From assembly GCA_011800805.1 (NCBI GenBank), contig MPNW01000156.1:7652-71651 (forward strand): a stretch of 64,000 nt of DNA, read 5' to 3'. Shown piece after piece: positions 24,501 to 38,753 of this stretch. This DNA comes from Hirudo medicinalis. Its lineage: Eukaryota; Annelida; Clitellata; Hirudinida; Hirudinidae. Every line of letters starts with the position of its first letter. Positions within the stretch are counted from its first letter, which is position 1. A program made the translations under genes and the position numbers. The notes below the pieces were generated by a model that worked only from the letters and a program-made list of their open reading frames with translations, made no database searches and was not told the DNA's origin.

Positions 24501-27500
24501 TTCGAATTAGCATCTCCATTTGCATCCAACAAAAAATAATAGTAGACACCTTTTCTTAGGAGGAAGATTTTTTGATTCAACAATGGACAGTTGGAGGCTG
24601 TTATCAGTCCTATAGTTTCTGTCCCTGTTGGACTGGATGCAGGTTTTGATGCTGCATGAAAAACATCACTGTATTTAAAATGTGTTGCCAGACTTAATAT
24701 GTATCACCAGCAAAAAATCTGTGCAGCCATGTGCTAAGAGAGACAAAGATAAAGCAGTTGATGAAATAATTCTCAACCTATTTAATCATCGGCCGATTGA
24801 AATAATTAGCAGCAACACAGATTAAGCGGATGAATCTACATCCGACTCACTTGACGATCCATCTCTGCATCTCGGCATCCGAACCGCACCTGTAATACTT
24901 GGTCGTGACGGCACTCGAAGCGGTACCGGCGTCGGCAGGCACTCCGAGGGTCTCGTCGGCCGACTGACGTTGACCGTCCGCTTGTCGTCCTTCACGGGAC
25001 ACCACGAAGCAGTGCTCCACCGACCAGATGCTCGAGTGGACGGGTCTGACGGTGACGTCAGGATGGCTCAGATCGACGGAGTTGTGGACTTCCGAGGGGC
25101 TCGTCAAAAGGGCTTCATGGGAGTGAGAGGTTCTCATGCAACCTGACATCCTCTCGCTAGAAGATCATCAGTGATTAAGAGGAAGAACTTTTGGGTCAAA
25201 TCAATAATATGCTATATTGCTTACAAATGATAATTTACTAATATTAACAATGCACTATTGACATGAATTAAATTTTCATGACAACTACTTCACATGACCA
25301 ATAATTTATAATGAATATCAATAAGAAATATTAATCAATAATCATGGTTCTTAGGAGGACCTCAAACAAAACTCAGAAATTCTGAGGAAAATAGGACGGT
25401 CAAACAAAAAGAAGACAGTCATAATGAATATGCATGATATGCATAATGAACTGACATGCAAATTAAAAAATAAAGAAAACAATTTCTCATGAGGCATGCA
25501 ACATGGAAGACCTAACTGACACGACTTTCAACTCATTCATAAATTATGTTAATCTTATTCCACTGGGAATGGCTTGACTTGGGATCGACTAAAGGACTGA
25601 GAAAAGGACTAAACAAGAAATATGTTTCCACCAATACTTAAGTGAGTTTTCTGTTGGAATTCTTACTACGACTTTTTCAATCAAGAACTGACTATTGATG
25701 ACCAACATTAAGTTGAGGAAAAACTGTCAACATTAAAATTCCGATGAAATCCATTTGAAACTTCATTTCTAAACAATTTAATTCCCTTTGGGCAATTGTT
25801 ACTAATCACCAGTTGCCTGCCCACACATATTTCAAAAGAGATCACCAAAAAATAATAAAAGAACCAATAACTCCCTTAACCAACGAATAACTGAAAGGAT
25901 TTTAACAAGATGTTGCTGAACCAAGAATTGGTCCTTTTGCCAATAAGCGACTAAGTTCAAGTAGAACAAGTACTCGACAAATTCCCAACAAATCCCAAAA
26001 TCACTTCCAACCTGCTAATGGTTCTTGATCTGGCAAGCCACCACCTGAACGCTCTCCTTACCAAATCCTCCTCTCTGTGTCCTAGGCCCAAAAATGACAA
26101 CACAAGTGCTGCATCAACTGATTTGTCTTTAAGGCCAGCTCTGGCACTGCACAATGCAAGTCCTTTCACTTTCTAATTCAGTGCATGAAATTCTCCTAAC
26201 TAACGGAAAGCCTTAGCATGCTCATAAAAATTTTTTCTTTGGTGCATCTTTGGAAGTTAATCATTTTCAAAGCCTTCTTGAGATGTTGTGGATGATGTGA
26301 CCCCTGGCGAAGTTAATGAACCTAAGGCATGCAGGTGCATATTTGATGCTTTAATTAGTATACCAGATTGATTCTGCTCAATCAACTAACAGCAATCAAT
26401 CAATTCAGTTTGATCAACCAACACTTCTAATCATCCCTCACAAGATTTAAGACCTCCACGAAGCTGCACTTTCAAGGCAAAGCACACAAATCAGAACTTA
26501 ACTTTTGCAACCAATAAAGGCAAATAATCGATTTAAGTATTGATATGCCTTAAGATCAATGTGTATTCCATCATCCTGTTAAGCAGTCATAATAAATGCA
26601 GCAAGTTGTTTAACTGAAGGCATGACGAACATCAATCAATGGATATTTTTCTCATTCTAAACAATCTTGGCCTACTTAACAAAGGAGGAATTTTTCAAGC
26701 TCTTGAAATGGTTGGTTTGAACTTCATGCAAGTGCATTTAATCAATTCTTAAAGCTAGGCTGAGTATAAGGTTAGTGATGATAATGATGTTGACGAGGAA
26801 GAACAGGATGTAATGGTTTGATGGAAAGATGAATAAAGGAATGGAAAATAATAAATATTTATGAATGTATCAGGTAGAACATTGAAGACAAATGATGGAC
26901 AAGAGTCAGATAGACAGATAAATCCTCCTGTTGACTCCAATGGATGATGAATAATTAGGGCTTATCTAAGGTGCACTAAGCCTCAACAGAACTTCAAGCC
27001 TGTGACCCCTGCATGACCCCAATACGAGACAATAGGAGCCATTCTAGCCATTCACATCCAACCTGGCTTCACTCAAGGTCTTCTTGGCTGCAACTTTCTG
27101 AGGTTTGACAACTCTTCTCTTCGAGAGGCGTCCTGTGCTGGCACTTCTCTTGAGGTGATCGGGTAGGTCCTCATCATCGCAGGCAGGGTTGGTGATATTG
27201 GTGGGTGGAGTTCTGGACATCATTTGTGAAGGGTGAATGACAAATGTTCTTCATAAACTCATGAGGAATGTAGCAGACAGGTTCATTCAGTACTTCATCA
27301 ATTTAGACAATCACCTTAATGATTCTATTTACTCAATCTTTCTTTAACAATATTCAAATCATCCATCCACCCTGACAACATTCAATCCATCCACCTGACA
27401 ACATTCAATCCATCCACCTGACAACATTCAATTCATCCACCTGACAACATTCAATCCATCCACCTGACAACATTCAATCCATTCACCTGACAACATTCAA

Positions 27501-30500
27501 TCCATTCACCTGACAACAATCAATTCATTCACCTGACAACATTCAATTCATTCACCTGACAACATTCAATTCATTCACCCGACAGTAGGCAAATTAAATA
27601 ACTGACACTCAACCATCAATTGGACATTCCATTCATTCATCTCTATGAAACATGAAAGTTTAATTTATGACTCTATGTTACTAAGAAACTGCAGCTTGAT
27701 GTTGAAGAAAAGGGAAGCACTCCACAAAAACAACAAACACCCAACTGTTGTCATTGCATCTTCTTTAAGGAATTTAATAAAAGCTGTTAGGACTAACTAG
27801 TCTACGTAATGGAGGGGTTAATGCCCTTGCAAATGTTAATGTGTATTGACAATACGAAGTTAGAAATCCTTGAACTTGTTAATATTTGACAATTACAAGA
27901 TGGAAGCAGCAATTTCTCAGAGTCTGGAGTTGACAACTTGTATAGACAATGAATTGACCTCCACAACAATAAATATGATTATCATACTTTATTGAATTAA
28001 AATGAAACCCAAGCACATGAGAAATGCTCTCCTCCTTTAAGAAACAAAACATCTCACATGTATCTCTGCTTTGTTAGAATTTATGACACATCATTTCATC
28101 TACAAACGTTGGAAATGTCTGATTTTGAATAGCTGAACAAATTCTTAAGAAACGAGCTGATGGTGGTGATGATGTTAATGGTGATGATGTTAATGATGAC
28201 GATGACAGCAAAGGAATTAACAAAAAAGTGCAAGCAGCACAAACTACTAAGCAGAGGAATATGGTAAATGCTTTAAAATTTTAAAACTGAAGTGGATGAT
28301 TTTCCAAAACATAACGAGTGCCACCTAGCAACTACTACCACGACGAGTGCTAGACATCTACACAATCGTCTCCAAGGTTTCGAGAGATGCAATTGGCTAA
28401 ACAAATATAGGTGAATTAAATGTGCAAACAGGAAATCGTACAAGAGGTAATTACAATAACAAAAAAGGTGGGTGCAGTTATTAAGACACCGAGGGCCACG
28501 TCAGACCACGCAACAGAACGAGATAAGAAGCTGAAGCAAAGCCGGCAGCAGGTGAAAAAAATCTGCCATCGTACTGATGCAGCCTCCGAATGCCATTTGA
28601 AATGTTACCTAAAACTCGCGGGGCCTTCTGGTTCATAAACCGACAGAGGACTGCAATGCATCCAGTTGTTTTATTAAGTTCGAGGCCTCCGGCACGAAAA
28701 ATTCAAATTTAAAACATGGAACCACACACAATATGACTAATGAACTCTTTCAATGATGAAGGAATTGAGAATTACCATTAATAATTATAAGACTACAAAA
28801 AGCATCATCATTATCATCGTCATTGCTTTGTCTGTGTCACTTGTTATCCTGTCAGTTTCTACTTTAACGTTGCATGAAAACCTGACAATTCTGAGATCAG
28901 GAAGCAAAAAGACAGAAAAGTGAAGCACAGAAAAGCTTAAAAGAGGGACGGTCAAAAATCCATCATCCTCGCGATCATAAGCCGAAGCAAAGCTGGGACT
29001 CACCCGTCTGAATCCCCATTGGTTTTCTTCCTGTCAAGCTTCGTGGCACTTTTAGTCCTCTTGAGGTTGGACTTGAGCTGTTGGGATTTCCTACTGAAAA
29101 AGTTCTGGAAAGAAATTATTTCCATCATTATCACATCCACCAAGACAATCATCGCCATCACCGCCACCATCATCGCCATCAACATCATCATCATCGCCAA
29201 CAGCAGCATCTTAGATCATCTTACCGCCAACTTTGACTGGTTCTGCTGTTGATGTTGTTGGCTTGGTTTTGACGAACTTTCATCTGAACAGAGGGAGGAA
29301 CCACTGCCCCGTCTCTTGTCGACCACAGAGGTGGAGTGGCTGTAGAACTTGTCATTACCTGTCATGACAACATCATGTTAATTACGTCAGGCTGGCCAGT
29401 AGCAGTAATCAATAAAAATAAATGATACCAGAGGCGATAAAAACTACAAAGGCACACAATGTTGCACAGATGAATAGACAGTAGACAAACAGCGATTAAC
29501 ATCAGAATCATCACCATCATCATCACCATCACACAATACTCACCCGCTTCATTCAAGCAGGCAAGCAGTTGGGTTTGGGTCGACCTATTATCTAATGTCT
29601 GACTTTTCTGGAATGAGCCAAGCTTAGCTGGCGTAACTGGAGTAACAATAATAATGAGTATGTAATAATTTAGTGTAATTATTATTTAAATTTTTTTGAA
29701 TATTAAGTAGTAATAAATCATGAAAGTTTAGAATATTCAGTACAGTCATGCCTTAGTAAATATCACTTACCATGATGTGGCTGCCCAGAAGAATTGACGG
29801 CAGCGGTCGGATCTGAAGTCGTAGGTTGGATCGAAGGTGGTTCGGAGACCGTGTCGGCAACCATGAGAAGATCGGAAACGCAACTTCTCTCCAGGTTGTT
29901 TCTCCTCTGAAAATCCTCCCTGTTGGGGCCTATCCACTCCCTCGGGACTGAGGTCGGCTCGGAAAGGATGTGGTCGTCTCTTAGCCGGGAAATATATTCT
30001 TCTGCAGCCTGATGTTAGTGTCGTTAATACTTATTAACCTTTGCTATGTCATCTTCGAAAATCATGCTGCAGCATCAAAACATTGCTGTTATAATTAATG
30101 ACGCTGGCAGAATAGAACCAGGACATCGAAAAAATCCGTGTAACAAGTTTAAAACTTGCAACACCAGTTATATTATCTTAGAAAGTTACACTTTAGAAGT
30201 TGTGTAGCAATTCGATGCATGGATGGATAAAAAGAATGGATGCATGGATGGATGAATTTCTGACCTTTTCAGAGCGGAAATGGAGGAGCTTCTTGGTGCG
30301 TGTATTGAGGAGGCAAAGATGAGGCTCCCATGATGGTCCGAGATGTTTGTCTTCCTTCAAACGACCAGCACTGTAGCCGTCCATGCAGCACAACACTTCT
30401 GAAAGTCATCATCCTCATTAGTCAGGAAATACTATGATATTCACCACTAAAGTGTTCATCCTAAAGACATTTCAAAATAACTGCCACTAACTGAAGGAGG

Positions 30501-31900
30501 GATATTAATCAATTATAAAATCAAAAATTAATTAATTAATATAATTAAATAATAATATTGTTAATAACAATAATAATAAGAAGAAGGAGAATAACAATAA
30601 TAATAATATTAATAATAATAATAATAATAATAATAAGAGTAATAATAGGTACTTAAAACTCCATCAGCGTGATCATCTCACTATAAATTAATAATCATTT
30701 CTTTAACCCAAACAAACACCCCTCAGATAAGATAAGGAACGTCCTTGATCGGAACTAACGTTAACAATCATTATCACCACCACCATCATCATCACATTCA
30801 TTACTCGAGCCACCTAATAATAATCATTATCAACACCATTGGCAATCACAAGAGTCCAGAGTATCTGTTTGTCTGAAGCCCGCACAGACAATAGGATAGC
30901 ATTCATTTGATGCTGAACTGGATGATGATTACATGGTGATGATGATATCAATAATGGAGGTTAATGCACCGAGGAAACCAATCTGATTACGAAGCAATGT
31001 CACATGCCACATGACACTCATCGCCACCATCTCCAAAGCATCGTCGCCATCATCATCACCATCACCGACGAACAAATTCAGAAGAAACGAAGTGCTCAAC
31101 AGATTCACAAATTCATCTGGTGTGATGGGTTATATTAATAATAACAATAAAAACGACAACAATAATAATATTAATAATAATAATAATAATAATAACATTA
31201 ATAATAATCCAACTAAAACGAGCCTCCAATAATCATGAAACATACGTTTCAAAGACAAGTGGGATTGAATAGAACACAATTCAACATCATCGCCATCATC
31301 ATCATCACCGCCACAACAACATGGACCTATTCGTATCAATCGACAACTACAATGAGAAGACATCTTACACAAATAATCTAATAATTACGACCGACCATGA
31401 GCGAACCGTGAGAACGTACCCGCAGTAACTTCAACATCATCATCATCGTCATCATCACATGACATCTCAATCATCAGCGGTGCAAATATTCAAACCGTAT
31501 GCGGTCTATCCTGCTACGATAAAACTCTGGCACATCGATGACGACAATGTTAATGAAGAAACTGAGGAGGACAACGATGAAGACGACGATTATAGCAGCT
31601 GAACAATACTTTGCAATGTGAGCAGTACGAAGAAGTACTGGGAATCAGCGGCCCTGGATGACACACTCATAATCCAAGATATTTCCTTCAATCTCATTAT
31701 GAAGGTGATAATAACTACATCGGTGGTCCTGACGAAGGTGATGACGATGACTAACATCTTGTAACTTGTCTAGCCTTATTAACCTCGAATCCGATTTTAC
31801 TGTGATTTACTTACCTTTAGACGATTATCACAAGAAGCAAATAATTCACATCCAGGGACTTACTCTGTGAGGAAATACAGACTCCAAACAGTCTAAGCAT
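18502..31900 (-). CDS. RasGAP of the SynGAP/DAB2IP/RASAL2 (raskol) family
   Basis: Predicted Ras/Rap GTPase-activating protein acting at the membrane or cortex. Minus-strand exons: 31900-31864, 30398-30265, 30008-29771, 29636-29544, 29358-29225, 29104-29004, 25156-24851, 24651-24550, 24327-24229, 24138-24053, 23883-23696, 23583-23421, 23188-23109, 22985-22807, 22655-22425, 22184-22094, 22019-21909, 21819-20876, 20812-~20343, ~20260-19957, 19171-18502; about 1580 aa. Order: N-terminal region with a split PH domain (SLKRTKS-like [15 protein letters not shown], then [17 protein letters not shown]), C2 domain ([16 protein letters not shown]), then the GAP domain with the finger-region Arg in [11 protein letters not shown] and the [12 protein letters not shown] motif. 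[15 protein letters not shown] follows, then a long Ser/Pro/Asn-rich disordered tail. Phases agree at every junction except that the border near 20.3 kb has several possible donors. The very short first coding exon (12 codons) fits by phase only. Confidence 0.9.
23274..23366 (-). repeat. SINE-like tRNA-related repeat, copy 1, inside a RasGAP intron
   Basis: Shares aacacgacac, gactgttg and the right-end ccaa-ctgca-gc pattern with 45989-46080 and 48423-48519. It takes up about 40% of the 232-bp intron between RasGAP exons 23421-23583 and 23109-23188. See the copy at 45989 for the tRNA-like structure. Confidence 0.55.
27063..27223 (-). CDS. Probable alternative first coding exon of the RasGAP gene
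   Basis: Lies inside the longest intron (25157-29003). From two adjacent ATGs (27223 and 27220) an open frame encodes 53 codons plus 2 nt, ending in a donor, AG|GTTGGA. That phase joins exactly to the exon at 25156, so this can replace everything encoded upstream. It contains [16 protein letters not shown], which resembles the basic [15 protein letters not shown] segment in the main form just before the PH region. Vertebrate members of this family are known to use several promoters and first exons. This is inferred without transcript data. Confidence 0.6.
27366..27587. repeat. 23-bp minisatellite, about 9-10 units
   Basis: Tandem array of a 23-bp unit containing caacattcaat and cacctga, with C/T variants that accumulate towards the right end (ccatcc becomes cattca). 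It lies in the RasGAP intron immediately upstream (transcription-wise) of the alternative first exon. Confidence 0.85.
30540..30645. repeat. AAT-rich microsatellite
   Basis: Nearly continuous aat/ata repeats in the intron between the first two RasGAP coding exons. Similar arrays are at 31135-31210 and 36060-36160. Confidence 0.8.
31135..31210. repeat. AAT-rich microsatellite
   Basis: Runs of taataataa. Translated they give poly-Asn, which explains the open frame seen there; it is not a gene. Confidence 0.8.
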
Positions 31901-34900
31901 CCTTGCTCTCCCAATTTACAAATCACACGGCGTCAGCAGATTTCCTCCACACGTGTGACGTCACGATCGACATCGACAAGAAGACGTCACAAGCAGCAAC
32001 GACAACAGCAGTAGCAGCAACAACAACAACGTGCGAGATTATCCGGACAACATTAGCAACGAGATGATCGAGAGGTACGAAGACGTTTCAAAACAGAGTT
32101 CCAAGCAAGTACAGACATCCCATGACTTCCGGGTAGGTATCGACGAAGTAAATATATGAAGAAAAAACAACATGAAAAGCATGAATGGGATTAATTAACG
32201 TCGAGCCGGCCATCTAAAACACGTTAACAGGCAATCAACAAGAGTCGTACTAAGTCGACTATCATCCAGCTATCAGTAGGAAATACCGAGGAATGTGCGG
32301 GTTTTGAGCCAATGCTGATAAGTAATCATAGCACAAAAGATGCCAAAGTAGATGAACCTTTTGGTGTGATTAGCTTGCTTAATAATCCCCCTCGATTGTT
32401 AAAAAGCTCTTAGCATCCCGACTTAAAATTTCCTTGACAGTTTAAACAGCACAAGTAATAGTAGCCTATTAAATAAACTTGCACGCCTACCATCGCACAA
32501 CTACAACGACTTCAATTATCTTAACCATGGCAACCACCGCCGTCACCGTGGCAACACTTGAAATTATGCACATCTTTTTTTAATAATTTCTTGTCGTAAC
32601 TATTCGACAGAACCACACTCACCGCACAGACAGGTAATCGCCCACCATCATTATCATCACCTTCATCGTTCAACTCAAAATCAAACATCAATCTCTTATC
32701 TAGGTTTGAGTGTTTAAGATTTGTAGACATCCATTTGTTGGCACCGATCCACGAAGCAGGTGTTCCACTTGGGCGCGATGTTTAATTCATCCGATGTATC
32801 AATCCGATCAATTTGACGATAGGCTACGCAAGCGTTACATTGATCGACTCAAACATCTGAAGAATTCCAAGCCTAAGCACCCCGGCTAACTACAGGATCA
32901 GCTTTCCTACAGTTTTTGCAATTGTCAATGATTTTCGTGCGTCCCTCTCAAATAGGTGATCATGACAAATACTTAACCACAACGGATATTCGAGAGAGCC
33001 ATCTTCTGTGGATGAATATATGTCGTACGTAGATAAATACTCCTCTTCCTCTTGTAAATATATCGTGACTGAATGCTTTCCCCGAGTAAAGAACAAACGG
33101 AGACTGATGAGCAGATGTAACTCTCAAATCAAGTACCGACAGGTCGACCGAGATTTGGCGTCAGTTGCCATCGAGTAAATTGATAGATTTATTACTCAGG
33201 GGTATGGATGGAATTCATTTCTGTTGGATGATGAAGATTGAAATCGTGTGAGAAGAGTCTGATGATAAATTACTTAAAAGTAAAAGTTATTGGCCACAGA
33301 GGGATGGAAGGTAAACAAACATGTCCAGTGCATCGAGCACCTGTTCTCACTCTGACTTCATTGGCTGCCCTCGGGCCTCGAGCGACCGCCAGGTTAACGA
33401 GATGCTAATTTATTCGAATCATGTTTATTCAATGAAGCTAGGCTGACGGAAGAGGCGACTAATCATTCGACGGTTGTGTAAATAGATATGCAAATGATTT
33501 ACAACTTGTTCCGATGATGATGATGGTGGTGGTCGTATGTTATAAATTATAACAATTCATTGTTATCTTCTTCTCATGGCAGAGTTCAAAATTTGAAATG
33601 TTTGAAATTTTCAAATATACTAAAATAGTATGAAGCATGTTCAGATCAACTCTGATGATTGAAATAAGTAAGCGATAATAAATAAATTTATCCCATAAAT
33701 ACAACCTCAAGATCACATTACTTACACAAAATTTCCAGGTATTATTGTTACTAATAGATCAGCAGATCCCCAATTATGGTGGGGTTTTTATACTAGCTAA
33801 ACGCTATGGTAAAAGGGCTTTGTTATGAATTTCTAAACGTTTCCATACCGATAAGATCAGTCCTTTCCTGCAGCGCCCTATTTACTCATTGACATAAGAA
33901 AACAACAGATTACAAAATAATTGGACTACGTACCGCACAAAAGCATCCTGTTTCTCTGACGAGACACAAATGAATCAATATAAGTAAAGGCAAAAAATAT
34001 TTTTAAAAGTCTAACATCCGAAAATAAAGGTAATAATAACAAATTGATGACAAAGCTGATATAATAATGATAATGATAATGATGACGATGGCGATGACGA
34101 TAATTAATGACGATGCATTTCCAGCATCGGTGACGACTCACGAAGGTCTCATCACCCATCAACACCTGCGTCAAGTTAATCAACTTTAGTACGATGGGTG
34201 ATTCTCGACACCCACCATCAACATTGGTGGAAAATATTGACACGTGGAATGACACGGAGAGCTCGCAAAATTGGATTGTGGTCCAACGATATCAATGTAT
34301 TTATAAGCCTGCTTTTATAAATAAATATGCTTTGACCTAAGGTGCATTTCGCTTAGATCCGTTGTCATTCATAAATTTAATTTAGGACATCCTAGTTTTA
34401 AGCCTAGATTACGTTTTTAAAAGGGATCAATTTTCAAATAACTTGGAAAATCGTTTTAGCGAACCAACAGTTATCCAAGAGTTAAAAGCTTATTAGTTTG
34501 CACAACATGTTACTTTGAAATCACGATCTACTTTGATCTGCCTCCTTTCCCTGAGGAGGACTGCGATGGTGGAGTTGATGATTGCGTTGATGACGAGCTC
34601 GCCTGGTCCAAGTAGAGCAAAGGGCTACCCAGAGCAACATGCGTCTTTCCAAGGACCGAGATGGTGTGAGCTATTTATCCTTCGGTGGGATTACGATTGG
34701 ATCCAGAAGCAACAAATCAACCAATCAATCAATCCTTGTTGTCAAACAAAATAACCATTTTTTTCTTATCTTTCTAAACTTCCAGACAAATCAAACTTCT
34801 CGACAACGCCAGCGCAACGACCTACAACACAACAATAACAACAGCAGCAGCAGCAATGGAGGTAGTTCCAGAAGTTAAGGTGGCTACAGACGGACAAACA

Positions 34901-36059
34901 TAAAGCGAGACCAAAGTAAACAATGCGAAAGCACGGCCCTTATATAGGCACGCAAGAATCCATTTCGTAGCGCGGCAGGTTCATAACGTCAGTCACTTTC
35001 CTGACTGAGCTCGTGTTAGAAACATGAATGGACAGCAGGTATGCAGTTATGCTGGTGGAGGAGGTGATGATGGTGATGACGATGATGTGATGATGCTGCC
35101 TGTGATGTCACTTCCACGAAGCCCATGAGCATCAAAGTGAAACAACAAATGCATGCCGCCTGCACGTCACACTCATCCGCTCTCATCACCTTCACCCCCT
35201 CGCCATCATCATCATCAGCACCATAGCTTTTCCATGGAAAAACAACGAACAATTAAATGCCATCAATCATTAGAAGATATTGATGACTCACGACTATCAT
35301 GATCTCCACCTCCATAAACAAACAAATCATCAGCATCACCAAGTCGCCTTCACTGGGACTCGAGGTTACAACACTGGCAACCCTATCTACCTGGATAAAC
35401 AACATCCACAACGCACAACCAACAGGTGAGTTCCCGGATGCTATAAACTCTCCAGATGTATTGCTTTACAGCCCCGTACCACGGTAAGCAGATTGACAAC
35501 ATCGAAGTATTATTATCACTACCGTTGTTGTTGTGGTTCGTAGCACAAAGCATTATTCGCGAACAAAAATTCTGGAAGGAGCTTATGCCTATCCATTGCA
35601 TGGATGTGGAGCGTTGTTAATTTTTCTTGGATGCATCACCATCAATACCACAACACTGATTCAAAATGTCATCGTATTTATCGATTGAAACATCTTGTGA
35701 GTTTAACACTAAACCCATATAATTCATTTATGAGAGCAAGCACATTTCAAAAAGTAAATGTAAACACAATGGTTAGGCCTATCGATGACATTTTTTCTTA
35801 GAATTAACGCAACTAAAATCCCACGAGGAGTCCGCCCACCTCCCCTCAATGAATTAATTTCTCTCATGCATATGCAAATGTGAGATGTGATCTTATGCGA
35901 GTCATGATACATTCTCATGAATATTAACGAGCCATGATCAAGTGACGAAGATAGATTAGTGAAAGATGAATGGTAGGGTAGCTTCGAGTGGAGCCACGGG
36001 TCAAGACGTCAGGTGGTTAGCAAGTAGGAATGCTAAGGCTCCCTTACTCAATAAAATAA

Positions 36060-36160
36060 TACTAATAGTACTAATAATAACAACAACAACAATAACAATA
36101 ATAATAATAATGATAGTGATGATAATAATAATAATAATAATAATAATAACGACAAAGATA
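36060..36160. repeat. AAT/ACA-rich microsatellite
   Basis: Imperfect array of aat, aca and ata triplets. No coding interpretation. Confidence 0.75.
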
Positions 36161-38753
36161 GTGATGGAGAAGGTTGTTAAAGATGATGATGAGGACGACA
36201 CTTGTGATTGCAGCAATTATCGAAAGCAAAGAGCAGCTGTTGTTGACTGAGTCTTTAAACGATTTCAAAATAGGGACGTCCTAATAACTGAATTCTGTAA
36301 GGCATTGAGCACTTTGACTGTTTCGGTAATCGAACATTTTTAACTGCAATCTCAAGATAAACAACCATACTGCAACGACGATACACATTCCACCTTCCCT
36401 TCATCATCATCGTCATCCTGCCCATCGCCACTACTGGTTTCCAATTAACCAACTATCGATTTATCTAGCTCATATGAATGCATCACCCGAGGACGTTCGA
36501 GCGACTGAGTAAGATGGGTTGCATTTGGCTCAATTTATTCGCTCAGACCAGAGAAATGACCAATAGTCGAAAGTCTTCCAAGGATGCTTAACTACTAATA
36601 TAACGGATTCGAATGCCAAACTTAAAGGAGATATTATACTTACGTCGTAATAAATATACAACAAATAGACAGATGGGACGTTACGCTTAAGAGCTGGCCG
36701 CCACAAATGCTTTCATCACAATAATACACCTCAACAACACTAACAGGAATAAACATTCTTCACGTGTACAACAACAACAACAACAACAACGGAAGCCTGA
36801 AAAGAGTAGCATCCATCGATCCGATAGAATCAAATGTAATTGGATGCGGTCCAGAGCAAGCGATGTCAAAAGTAAGTAGAAATCACAGCAGAGGGAATTT
36901 ATCTGTCAATCATCCCGATAAGACCAAACAGCATCAGCAATTAGGCAGCTGCTCGACTGCAGTGTTGGTTGGCACGACACCAACAATCGATCATTACAAT
37001 GGTAGCGTAATTTTGGGGGCAATAAGTGGAGATCACTTAAACATTTAATTCCGCTCCGAGAGGTCTTGAGTTCATTTTGTGTCTCAGAAGGTCAACATTT
37101 CAGGCGAGATGTTTATCTAGAGCGCAGCTAAGGCTCTGGAACACTCTATGTCACAGAGTCTATGGCATGTTGTCGCGCACATTCGTCGGTAACGTCAAGA
37201 CAAATAACATTCGAGTTTACCTGATGCAAGGCCCATGACAGGAACGGTAGAATAATTTATAATCAATTACCCAGGTATGTTTAGTACGCCAGGGACCTCA
37301 ACTTAACCACTAGAATCATTCATGTGCATCAGGAAGAAGACGCTTGATAGCTGCCATTGTCTTATGCTAATTAATCTGATAACAAGTGTGACCGTCGGCC
37401 AAAGTAAACAAGACAGCCGTCAGACTCGCTCTTCTTAGGCCCTGGAGTCCCATCCAGACAAACCCAAAGGCATGTGCATAATCATGCATTGTTTGTTTAG
37501 CAAGAATCCATAACTTGGCATTGCCAACAACATACACCATCACTGGTTTGTCAATCAGTCAATTGGCTAATGGGCCAATGGGACCGACATGAGCGCATGG
37601 CACTACTAAACATGGATGTACCAGGAAGGAGTGAATTACAGATGTGCAACTGATGATCTGACCTATGCAAGATGTTGCTTCAGATGTGGATTCATAACTC
37701 AGGCTAGTTGTTTTGTAGTCTCATTATCATCTCGTAATTGAAGGTGAAAGTTTAAAATCAAACAAGTAATTAAAATTGAGCAAACATGGATCTGAGTTTT
37801 GTGTTTCCTCTAGAAGCCAAGGCATGTTTGTTAAGGTTCATTCCGAAATTGTAAACCAGCTTTGGTAGAAATATAATAAAATACACATCAAATTGATCGT
37901 AGTCTAACAGCTAATGATTTCAAAAAGTTGGATGTGCCAAAATTTTGTATTGATAAAGACGATTATTGAAGTTCTATTTTTTCAGCATCCATTCTTTATC
38001 ACTTCCATTAGATAGTAACAGTCATGAAATTCTTAATAATACAGTTACTTACTAATATACCAATAAACCTTGAAGCCATATTCACTTCACAAGTTTAACA
38101 ATAGTTACATTAAGTTACGTCAACAAAACTTGCAGCAAAAGTGTCAAATAAAGAAAAACTAGTACTCAACAAGCACAGAGATTTCCTCTCTAACCACAAA
38201 ATCTGAATAAACTGCAGTCACAAAAACCGTATAAAAATAACAACTACAAATCAATCCTCAGATCATAAAATCGAAAGAATGGGGAAAAGTCTTAAGAGCA
38301 TTCAGTGGTTTAGCACCTGTAAAAAGATAACATCTCTGAAGCAAATATTCATTTAATCATAGATCTGGCCCACATGAATATACATTATGCCTCATAAAAA
38401 AAAAAGCATTGGCAACCCTTGAAGGGTGATGTGCTAAATCCAGCTTAGAAGTCAAGCTGAAAGAAGTCAATCCGTGGAAAACCAAGCACAGCATCATAAA
38501 CACGAACAATCACAAGCACATTGAGCTATCAATAAATATTGATACTGATATAATAAAGAGAATAAAATAGTAACATCAGTACGATGCATCACATTCCAGT
38601 CCACATGATTTCTTTAGCAAAAAAGTTGACAACAGCAATTCAAACAAAAATATAGAAACTCCATAGAAACTCAGATCTCCATATACTCACAATGGGATAT
38701 ACATGAAAACATGTGAGATGGAAAACTGAGGAGAGAATTATGTAAACTGAGAT

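Noticed and set aside
31011..31232. Plus-strand frame with poly-Asn
   Set aside because: It is a translation of an AAT microsatellite, lies within a RasGAP intron on the opposite strand and has no splice or family support.
33926..34255. Minus frame starting MSFHVSIFSTNV, followed by a possible donor, considered as a RasGAP upstream exon
   Set aside because: Its donor phase does not fit the exon at 30398, and the remainder of the frame is a GAT repeat translation.
34515..34878. Two overlapping plus-strand frames near 34.6 kb and a Ser-rich minus frame in the same place
   Set aside because: Low complexity, no family resemblance, no matching flanking exons.
35966..36268. Overlapping frames on both strands with poly-Ile, poly-Tyr and similar
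   Set aside because: All derive from the same AAT/ATA simple repeat.
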